DNA of 64,000 nucleotides from Microthyrium microscopicum (taxonomy: Eukaryota; Ascomycota; Dothideomycetes; Microthyriales; Microthyriaceae), in contig MU004243.1 in NCBI GenBank assembly GCA_010405405.1, positions 925,340 to 989,339 on the forward strand, read 5' to 3'. Below, piece by piece: positions 55,669-64,000 of the stretch. Position numbers and translations under genes: made by a program. The notes beneath the pieces are model-generated. The model worked only from the letters and a program-made list of their open reading frames with translations. It did not search any database and had not been told where the DNA came from. Every line of letters starts with the position of its first letter. Within the stretch, counting starts at the first letter, position 1.

Positions 55669-58156
55669 ATGTCCAAGAAATTCTTCCGTATGGCTACCTC
55701 AGCGGCCGCTGAAGGCTTGGGTTTAGGCCTGGGATATCAGGGCGGGTCTACTCTCAAGGAGTTAGCCATTGGTGTGCCCAAGTATGTCTATGAGGCGACT
55801 TGGGGCCCATTTGCAGAGGGATTAGGCATCAGAGAACCTCAAGAGCTAGGCGCTTCTTCGGTAAAAGACAAGCCCGAGGATGTAGTCGAAGAGCCGCCGG
55901 TAGGTCAAAAGGATAAATGGTTTGGAGGTTCAGCATGCTAATCTACAAGAACAGAAAAACACAAGAAATAAGATTACCACTTCACCATACGAGTACTCGG
56001 AATTACCTCCCGGTGACCAGCGCAAGTGCGCTAGGTTCTTGGAGATATTACCAGGAACCGCGCAGGACGACATCAATTGTCAGCTTCATCAGCACTATCT
56101 GGACAATGCCCCGCCATATGAGACATTATCATATTGCTGGGGAACGACAGCGAATAGAACACCCGTTCAAATCGATGGGTCCACACTTTATATCACCAAG
56201 AACCTTCGGCGAGCGCTGTTCCACCTTCGGCATGAAACTCAATCTCGATTGATGTGGGTGGATGCCATTTGTATCAACCAAAATGATCTTCCAGAACGTG
56301 CCGAACAGATAACCATCATGCGCGATCTCTATCGCTCCTCGACACAAACTGTTATTTGGATACACCAAGGAAACGAGGAACTAGCTGGAGCACTGGACAA
56401 ATGCATCGAGCTCGCGGAATTGGCGCGCGCTGACCAGTCGGTTTTGATCGGATCAGGACCCGGGAAAGACGAGACTTCGAAGGCTAGGAGTGACTCCGAG
56501 TTTGCAGATAAAATGTACGGTCTTACTGAAGACCCGATCGATGCTTTGTTACTAACCCCTTGGTTTTCTCGGGTCTGGGTAGTCCAAGAGTTGGTCTTAT
56601 CTAAGCGACGTACGCTACTCCTGGGCAATGAACAACTAGATTGGGACACATTCTGCATCGCTCTTGAGTATGGCGTCAGCCAAGACATTTGGAAGCGTCA
56701 AGAGCTAGGTTACATACGGCAACCTTTGTTCGACCAATTCTACTCATTACGCGGCATTGATACTAGTATACACTCGACAGTCTTCGAGGGTAAGGATCCA
56801 GCAGGTAAGCTGCTCGACATCCTGATCAAACTACGCGTGAGAGCGGCCACAGATCCCAGAGACAAGGTATTTGGCATCCTAGGCATTATACCAGCTGTTG
56901 ACGACATTGGTATTGTGGCCAATTATGAATCCGACGTTGCGGAAGTATACAAGAAAACTGCTCAGCAGATCATTCATTCGTCAGGATCTCTGGATGTTTT
57001 GGGCGTGGCGAATACCAATCAGCATGAGAACGCCATAGCGTTACCACTGTGGTGTCCAGATTGGAGCATAGAGAAGATCATTGCAGCACCTTTTTGCACC
57101 CTGAAGCCTAGAGATGGGGAATATGACGCTACATCTGGATCACGGGCTTCCGTCATATTTGTGGACGATGAGCTCATTATAGAAGGATATCTGTTCGATA
57201 CCATCGCGGAAGTTGCCGACGTGCTTCCGGATATGAATGACGATCCTTGGGGAGCAATAAGTACACCCGTTTCCAGTACAGCTACTAGTATGAAGGACGA
57301 CTCGGAAAATGAAAATGACGAGGAAGAGGAAGAGGACAATCAGGACAGCGGCCAGGATGAGCCCGAAGCATCTGAACGTGGTGAAGAAGAAACTGATGCA
57401 ACGGAGAGTGACGTGGCAGAACGTGATGAAGCTGATGCAGATGTCGTTGACAGCGATGGAGAAGAAAAGCAAGCCAAAGCAAGCGAAGCAAAAGCAAGCG
57501 AAAGTGCCGAAAACCAAGAATACGAGGGCAACCAAACAAGTAGCGACAAAGAACCAACCGAACTAGCACCAGAAGAACGTAAAGAGAGTACCATCGCAGA
57601 GGACTTCGACACTATGTACACTAATCTTGTCGCCATAACCGCCCATCTCGCAGTGTTTGTACATTGGGAGAGATTCGCCCAACCTGAGCCAGCGAAGGAT
57701 ATTGCCAAAACTGTATACCTCAACGACTATATTAGGACTATAACCGCCGGTATGCTGAATGAACCCACAGATGAGTTTACTGAATGGCGTCGTTCTCTCG
57801 ATCCAGTTCGCAGACTTATGCGATGGGGTATGGATTCCTGGCCTCGCATGTTCAAGCTGATGGGCTTCGTTGGCTACGTGCGCCGTACGTGGCATAAACT
57901 ACCCGCGTTTTCTGCGAAGCTAGAGCACTTACCACTCCGTCGGCTTGCGAGAACACAGCAAGGGAATCTATGTCTGGTGCCCGCGGCAACTCAAATTGGA
58001 GATGGAGTCTGGCTTTGTCGCGGTGGGAAAGTACCGCTGGTGCTGCGCAAAGAGAGTGAAGGCACCTCAAGATTGGTAGGAGAGGCATATGTGAATGGAA
58101 TCATGGGTGGCGAGGCGTGGGATGAGGGGCGTCTCGGACAACTTAACTTGATATGA
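55669..58156 (+). CDS. HET-domain protein with Gly-rich N-terminal exon
   Basis: Exons 55669-55899 and 55955-58156 (55-bp intron, GTAGGT donor, TGCTAATC branch, ACAG end) give 810 residues. HET-domain proteins drive cell death on contact between genetically different hyphae (allorecognition). Seen: residues 1-77 from exon 1, rich in Gly, Ala and aromatic residues ('AAEGLGLGLGYQGGSTLKEL'), then 'YSELPPGDQR', the HET block 'PPYETLSYCWGT', 'NLRRALFHLR', 'LMWVDAICINQND', 'ERAEQITIMRDLYRSS' (about 120-215), 'WFSRVWVVQEL', and 'KVFGILGI', a long very acidic low-complexity linker (about 525-625, Glu/Asp/Ser/Ala), and a C-terminal region ending in the usual 'GDGVWLCRGGKVPLVLR' segment. If exon 1 is not used, an in-frame ATG at 55922 gives a 744-residue form. 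The phase-0 join is clean. Confidence 0.8.
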
Positions 58157-59731
58157 ATGCTTGATATTATGGTATGTACCTAGGTAGCTACAATTACGTC
58201 AAGATCTTTTTATTCTATGAGTTGCAAACAAAACGGTCAACTGCACCATAATTCCCGGAGATGAGTTGCCAGCATTGCTTAACAATCAGAGTGAACAGCT
58301 CGAACCCAATCTTCAGAGTTCATAATAATACAGGTCGGAGTAGGGCAATACCAACCGCAAACATTGCTTCAAGTTCCATGTCAGCCAAAGCTCACTTGTC
58401 CGGCATAAGACCTTCGGGCAAGTATCCGGGATCCTCAGCTTCATAGGGACCCTATTCTAACTTCTTATACTCGGGCGGCCTAGAGAACAAGTAATTTCTG
58501 CTCCCTTGGAAGTGCCGCGGACTATCCCATGTCGAATCTTGATCGTAGTTGGCTGCTGATCGTCGAGGAGTTGACATATGGGTGAGCTGTTGTAGGATAT
58601 GCGTGAGGCATAATCAGGGTCCAAACGAAAATCGAAGCGCTGGTCGATACCGCAGAAGTCTGGTGCCAAATAAGACACGATTCTGAAGACTATCTCGGTT
58701 GGCAATCGACGCGCAACGTGAGCTAGAAAGATATTGGTCTTTGGGTCGTGGGGTACATTCCAGTGTACGATTGATAATCATCAGGCGATGGAACAGATGA
58801 ATGATTTTGAGTGCCGACTTCTGCCAATATGTCTAAACCTGTACAGGGGTTTAGGATTGACATTGATAGAAGATTGATGTCGAACTTACGATCTTGAGGC
58901 TCCGTTGAGGATGCGGGTGGATTTCCGGCGAAATGGCAAGCGGAGGGAGAACTGAGATGGTATTTGTGATCTGGGAGTCTGAGAGAGAACGATGAGGGGT
59001 CCAATGATGAAGGAGATGTGGAATTGGTATGGATGGAAGACAAATCGAGTCTTAAACAACCAGTAGACTTTCAGCATGGCGACCTCGAGACAGGTGAAAG
59101 TTAAGGAGACTTCGAGGTGGTTGTCTCGACATGACCTTCCTCCAGTAGCTCTTCCGGACGCGGAATAAAGCCGGTGATATCAGTCATCTCAAACTAATGA
59201 GCCGCCGTATATCAGGTGGCCACCACAAATAAAAACCAATAACGGTGTCTGAAAGCTCGAAGTTTTACACTTGACGTTGCTCGTCATGCGTCAAATAGTG
59301 CAGTCGCATAGCGTGTAAGTGTTCCGACATTTGCAGCAAAACCAGCAGGACGGTGTGCTAATGCGCTCTTGGTGTTTCTATATACGTAGCTTTATCTCAA
59401 CTCCAACAAGGACGGTCTCTGATGTTCTGATTGCGAAGAATGGGTTTCCGTGTGCCGAAGGTATTTGAGTTGACCTGGAGCTTGTGTCTGTCAGGAGGTA
59501 CATACGTAGTGACCAAAAGGATTACAAGTCGACGATTTGCTGGTTGACCAATTTGCCTTTTTTGCTGGAATGTATTTATATAAAATGGGGGATACAGAAT
59601 GCCTTCAAGAGCTCGGTTCTAGGATCAGTGTAAGACAGAACAAAACAATCTCTGGTAACGCTCTGTTGGAACCCTGGAACTACAGGTTTGCAATACTTCA
59701 ACACAGAATTGAGCTGAAGTGTCCCTTCAAG
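58157..59731. other. 1.6-kb stretch with a possible F-box-like relic
   Basis: On the minus strand near 58457-58790 a frame reads 'LPTEIVFRIVSYLAP', like the start of an F-box, followed by about 60 residues ending at a stop. Upstream exons cannot be joined in frame. The rest shows nothing. Confidence 0.35.
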
Positions 59732-60802
59732 ATGGCCCGTAAGCATTCCAAGGTTGCTAATCAATTGCTGGCCATATACTGACCAGAAAACCGCCAGAAA
59801 AATACGACTTGTACAATTTGGGCGCTTCAAGCGAACAGCCCCCGCTAGACAGCCGTCACCTTATCGAAGTCAAGAAAGCATCAAACAAGGGAAGGGGCAT
59901 TTTCGCGAAGGCGGCGTTGCCTCGTGGCACCCGCGTTGTCGCAGAATCTCCTCTACTCTCCCCGAACACTCAGGGCAGCCTTCGCACACCGATAAATCTA
60001 GAACAGTTATTCCAGGCGCTTCCAGAAGACAAGCAGAGTGCATACGTACAGCTCTATGGAGACGCAGGAGATTTTGTGAAGCAAATAGTTGACGAGGATT
60101 TCGAGACTGAATTAGGTCGCAAATTAAGTGCGATTTATTACCTGAATAGGATAGAGGATGATCTCCTGTGGCTCGGATCTATTTTCAATCATTCCTGTAT
60201 TCCAAACATTTGCTATACGCACAATGCGGCAACCAAGAAGTACACGTTTCAGACCATTCACGCTGTTGAGGCGGGGGAAGAGCTCACAATCTCGTATCTG
60301 GGAGGCGTAATCGAGTCAAGAGAAAAGAGACAGGACGAATTCGGTCGTCAATGGAACTTTCACTGTCTATGTCAAGCTTGTACAGATGACGCAAAGGAAC
60401 AACAGCTAGTGGATCTTATATTACTTTGGAAAAAGCATGAAGCCGACGTGAAGAACCGCCAATCTTACAAAGAAAGGCTACCAACACTTCAAAGTCTGGC
60501 AAGATTGACACTATCCTCGGGACTGGTGGGCGCCGAACTCAGCACTTGGTAATGGCTCAATTATTCGTGTAGCTCAGTTGGCTAATGTGTTCAGCTACGA
60601 GAAAAATGCCAAGAATAGCGCAATGAGTGGAGAGGTTACAATGGCAAAGCTGTGGACGCAACGGGAAGCAGAAGTGGTAAAGTATTGCATAGGTGAGGAT
60701 AACCCAGTATACAAAGAATTGGCTGTGTCGCTGGATGAACTGATCAAGGCTGAAGCAAGCAAGCAACCTTTCCACATTGATCAATTAACAAGATGGAAGT
60801 AG
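59732..60802 (+). CDS. SET-domain protein
   Basis: Model: exons 59732-59738 (only 7 bases: ATGGCCC), 59798-60548 and 60595-60802 give 321 residues in consistent phase. The introns have GTAAGC and GTAATG donors. The main exon has no upstream ATG before a stop at 59758, so a tiny first exon is the simplest start. SET proteins methylate lysines in histones or other proteins. Seen: 'SNKGRGIFAKAALPRGT' (SET start, about residues 34-50), 'LGSIFNHSCIPNICYTH' (the NHxCxPN core, about 145), 'AVEAGEELTISYLG' (the catalytic Tyr region, about 180) and a post-SET-like 'WNFHCLCQACTDD' (CxCxxC) at about 205. It belongs with fungal SmyD/SET5-like stand-alone SET proteins, though without a MYND finger. Confidence 0.75.
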
Positions 60803-61134
60803 AAAGCGAACTGGAAGAACTGCTTGTCGTGGACACACAGTATGTGGCCCTGGATCCATTCATATTTTCCGCTCAATGTGTGTTTCTGATGTTGTTATTA
60901 TATGAACTCTTGATTTGAAATCGAGTTAGTACGCGGTTATGTAGCAATCCAAAAACTTGTTGATCATCTGAGCTTTGAAGATCCTGAAGGATTTCGCCAG
61001 TTCGAATATATGACTCTGCGCCCCTTCGTCTGAGAATGCTCAGAGTAAAACATAATATCTTCCACAATTTCACCGAATACGATTGACTTGCGACCAGAGA
61101 ACTTACAAAGAGCCATGGCAGCCAGCAAAGCGAA
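60803..61134. other. short intergenic stretch
   Basis: 3' flank of the SET gene and upstream of the next frame; nothing was recognised. Confidence 0.4.
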
Positions 61135-61641
61135 ATGCACAGCCTTGTTCAACCCTCATCCCTGGTTGATCCACCAACCTCAGGCACCATCTTGCTGTCC
61201 AGGCTCCTCCCAGTTCTAGACCAACTCTCCGAGGACCCAAGCATGCTATCGACGATGTTTAAGCCTGGTGCCGCAATTATCAATAATGCTACGCCGCCAC
61301 AGCATCCTGATCCACCTCAGGATGTTGACGATGTAGGCAAGCGCAAACGGGGGATACGCGCCACCTTACTCAAAGAGATACGCCGTGAGATCCGACGAGT
61401 TTATGACATTGAGATCGATAATGAACACAGGATAGTCCTCTACGACAGCAAGAATACGTACACGTTCATTGTACCGGAAGGTGTGGATGGAGATGCAGTG
61501 ATGTGTGAGGCTGGAGCGGCGGAGCTAGAGCGGGTACCAGAAGGGGTTGAAGCTGGTGTCGGGGGGTGGTGGGTTACGGAGTATCGGTCATGGCATGATG
61601 CTCAGGTTATCAAGCATAAACGAGCCGAGTTGGGACTGTAA
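61135..61641 (+). CDS. conserved-looking protein of unknown function, possibly SnoaL/NTF2-like
   Basis: A 168-codon frame without introns. Seen: an N-terminal helix-like stretch 'LLPVLDQLSEDPSMLSTMF' and 'PGAAIINNATPPQHPDPPQDVDD', a basic patch 'GKRKRGIRATLLKEIRREIRR', then beta-like segments 'IDNEHRIVLYDSKNTYTFIVP' in part and 'GGWWVTEYRSWHDAQVIKHKRAEL'. The alternation of helix then curved-sheet strands and the position of the Trp/His near the end recall small NTF2/SnoaL folds, but this is weak. No signal peptide or span. The start is the first ATG in frame; ATG at 61114 is in another frame. Confidence 0.5.
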   Translation: MHSLVQPSSLVDPPTSGTILLSRLLPVLDQLSEDPSMLSTMFKPGAAIINNATPPQHPDPPQDVDDVGKRKRGIRATLLKEIRREIRRVYDIEIDNEHRIVLYDSKNTYTFIVPEGVDGDAVMCEAGAAELERVPEGVEAGVGGWWVTEYRSWHDAQVIKHKRAELGL

Positions 61642-62143
61642 ATTGTAGAGCACGAAACGAGAAGGAATGAAGTTGAGAAGAGTCGCGTGGTTGGGTAGTT
61701 GGACCTAGCCTGATATGGAATGGTGGCGCTTTGCGTTTCAACCCTTTCCTTACTTCACATCTTCTTTCTGCAACTTGCTTCCAACAATCATCGAGATCAT
61801 TCTGAAGCTTCCTTCCCTGGTCGCCGAGAGGTACAATTTGACTTTACACTTGCAAGTTGTGACACAAACGAACGAATGTTTGCCCAAAATGCCTCCAATT
61901 ACGTCCGTCGAGCTGTGCTGAACTAGCTGACAACAAAAGTGTTACTTCGAAAAGGGAGTATGATCGTGCAGTAAGATTAATATCATTAGGATGGCTGTCT
62001 GCGATGTGTATCAAGATATAAATCTAGAAAGGTTTGCCAAAGAGACAATCTGATATCCCCTAAGAGAACCCAAAGAACCACCAGACAGACCCAGAAGTCC
62101 GAGAAAATCAATAACTCCAACGCCCTAAACGCCGCCACCACCC
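61642..62143. other. intergenic between convergent genes
   Basis: 3' flanks only; no gene was seen. Confidence 0.4.
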
Positions 62144-63099
62144 TCACCTACCCCGACAGACTTCCGTTTCCCCATGTTCATGATACGCGCACATGCCTCG
62201 TAGCCAAGGCTTGCACTCCTTCTCCGCCAGCGTCCAGTCAAGCGCACCACCGCTCTCGCCCCGTACAATACACAGACAGCAAAAAGCCTTCTCGCAGACC
62301 ACACACATGTTCGCGCTGACCAGCGGCTTGATGACTGTACTGCATACAGCACAAGCCTTAGTCGCCGGCCAAGCACTCGGTCTCCAAGGACGCACATCAT
62401 GCCGTTTCAATGACACATAACCCGGTCGCTTGAGTTTGCATACAAGCTCTCTGAGGAAAGAAGGATGCCACTCATCCGGATGCGTCGCGACCAAATTATC
62501 CGTCTTCTTGAACGCAAAAAGGTCCAGGATCAGCCTCCGGATCGGCGCATTATCACGTATCGTCTCGTACAGAATATAAGTATCGCTCGGCGTAGGCACA
62601 CTATTCGTACGCTCAGCGAGCTCAGCCATCCGATCCACAATCGCATTCCTCATGCCCTCTATCGTCAACCGATCTGCCAAACTGTAGATATCCAGCAGCG
62701 CGAAATAGGTCGGTTTGCCGTCTTTGTAGAAATATTCGGTGTTTTCTAGTCGTTGGGTATAGAACCAGAGGACGACGTGCTCGAAATGCTTGGGCTCGAC
62801 GTCGGCGAGTGTGACGGTTTGAGAGGTGGCTTCGGCGAAGGAGCCGTTGAGGGCGGCGGCGAAAAAGGGAGAGTGAGTGCAGAGGAGTTCTTTGTGCATT
62901 AGGAAGGGTGTGCTTTGGGGTCCGACGAGGACGCGGGCGGTGGCTTCAAAATCTTTGAATTGGGTGCTGTGGAGTTGTTAGTGGTGGAGGGCCGGAGATG
63001 GCACTGGTGATAGGAGACTTACCGGAAGCAAAATTGGTGGTTGCGCACTTGGAGACGACTTGACTTTCTTGGTTCTCTTGGTGTGTCTGCCATTTCCAT
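62144..63099 (-). CDS. BTB/POZ protein with Cys-rich C-terminal region
   Basis: Exons 63099-63023 and 62966-62144 (56-bp intron: GTAAGT donor, CTAAC branch, CACAG end) give 299 residues. Seen: 'FKDFEATARVLVGPQSTPFLMHKELLCTHSPFFAAALNGSF' (in pieces, about residues 28-70), the BTB core used for dimerisation or cullin-3 binding, 'ALLDIYSLADRLTIEGMRNAI' (about 115-135), a helical tail, then a cysteine-rich block (about 230-285) with 'CAVC', 'CVVCEKAFCCLC' and a later 'MCAYHEHGE' that may bind zinc. Fungal proteins with an N-terminal BTB and otherwise short tail are common and mostly unstudied; the Cys-rich end is the odd part here. Start ATG: two in-frame ATGs lie 6 bases apart; the first is used. 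Confidence 0.78.
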
Positions 63100-64000
63100 G
63101 GGTGCTATGGGCACCAATGCGTTCCGGTCGACCATTACGCCAACAAATGTTGCAACAGTATTCTCTTGTTCCGCCGTTGTGACGGTTGTGTTGCGACACT
63201 GGAGCTGTATAGAAGTATATGCAAAAGGTATGTATGTTGGCTTTCTTGTTGTGGAGAACGATCAACAATTGGTGAGGAGTATATCTGGGTAGGTTGATGT
63301 GTTTTGTCAATCACTTCGCTGACAAACGGGAAGATTTAACAATCAAAGCGTGCAATGTGATCGTACCAAGTGGTTCAGTTTTCCAAAGTATATGAGACTG
63401 CCAATTGATACATTCCAGCTTTTACTGGCCATTTTCGGCATATTCATGTATGCTGAGATCGGATTTCTCTAAAAGCAGTGAAGAGCTAGACCTGCTGCCG
63501 GAAGTGTCTAAGACCTTTGTTCTCGAGACTTTTGCGCACGGTTTCTTTGTTGTTTTCAACCCGGCCAAAAGACAATCACCGTGTGCAGCCCCAACGCGGT
63601 GCGGAATTCAGGCTGAACAAAGGAAAGATGCCAGCCACAACAACCAGGCATTCTGCCTAGAGCTAGATTGTCTGACTTTGACTTTATTACTTGTTGGTGA
63701 CACAAAACTGGTGAAGCACAAGATCCGGAACTGATAGAGTGCCGAATGATTGGACAACATCTTTGTTCTCACGATTCGAAACTGCCAATGCCAGCTTCAG
63801 ATCAAGAAGCACACCAGGCTAATCGTTAACTTTAGAAGAAATGGTACGAGCAAACACGATTGAAAGAAATTTCAGAAGATCTCAGCTTATACTATATATA
63901 AAAAAATGGAGCGACAACAATCAGATACACAACCAGATAGCAAACAGTATCTATATGCGACTTCCTCTGACCACATTAGAGTTCGAAATTGACCGGCTCA
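63100..64000. other. right-end intergenic stretch
   Basis: Upstream region of the BTB gene. A TATA-like 'ctatatataaaaaa' lies at about 63893-63907, followed by an ATG with only 27 codons to a stop; this may be the promoter of a gene mostly outside the window. Nothing else was seen. Confidence 0.35.

Noticed and set aside
57019-57735. Long minus-strand frames over the acidic linker of the HET gene
   Set aside because: They are the mirror of a low-complexity Glu/Asp/Ser coding stretch on the plus strand and have no coding logic of their own.
60549-60594. tRNA-like string 'tagctcagttggct' resembling a D-arm
   Set aside because: It lies inside the second intron of the SET gene and has no matching acceptor stem, anticodon arm or T-loop nearby.

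Overview
The window is nuclear DNA of a filamentous ascomycete (Pezizomycotina). The support is seen in the sequence: many short introns of about 45-75 bases with GTAAGT/GTATGT-type donors, CTAAC/CTAAT/CTGAC branch sites and CAG/TAG acceptors; pyrimidine-rich leaders; and fungus-specific families (HET domain, DUF1996, SUR7/PalI, GH72, UapA-type purine permease). A Leotiomycete/Helotiales origin is my impression from protein style only and is not proven. No rRNA, convincing tRNA, CRISPR array or virus-derived element was seen.

Layout. 1-5.1 kb: the end of PIG-S (GPI transamidase subunit) faces a three-exon WDR6/Rtt10 WD40 gene. 5.1-9.4 kb: gene-poor, with a GH72 beta-1,3-glucanosyltransferase pseudogene that has lost most of its catalytic core. 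9.4-15.3 kb: a SUR7/PalI eisosome-type protein, a secreted tannase/feruloyl esterase, and a seven-exon uric acid/xanthine permease. 17.9-25.2 kb: a full ABCC transporter converging on a seven-exon amino-acid permease. 27.3-34.5 kb: a run of redox genes (P450 of the CYP7/CYP8 style, SDR, DUF1772 membrane protein, secreted metallo-beta-lactamase-fold hydrolase, PIG3-like quinone oxidoreductase) with no polyketide synthase, NRPS or terpene synthase in view. 35-43.7 kb: housekeeping-like genes: DEAD-box helicase with an RGG tail, two alpha/beta hydrolases, a 73-residue acidic protein with a strong core promoter, and a secreted DUF1996 protein. 45-49 kb: a decaying multi-membrane-span gene and an MFS drug/polyamine transporter. 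49-55.7 kb: an accessory-looking block with a 720-bp non-autonomous DNA transposon (long inverted repeats, perfect 10-bp target duplication), an orphan membrane-anchored protein, relic coding sequence and a sensor-like single-span protein. 55.7-64 kb: a HET-domain protein with an unusual N-terminal exon, a SET-domain protein with a very short first exon, a conserved-looking unknown and a BTB/cysteine-rich protein.

How genes may work together (inference): the 17.9-34.5 kb stretch holds an efflux pump, an uptake carrier and five redox or hydrolytic enzymes and could be a small detoxification, catabolic or oxylipin-type gene group lacking a scaffold-building enzyme. The purine permease and tannase fit scavenging from plant material. 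Exon joins were worked out by hand from splice signals and reading phase, and each joined model given as a CDS keeps an open frame with a length divisible by three.
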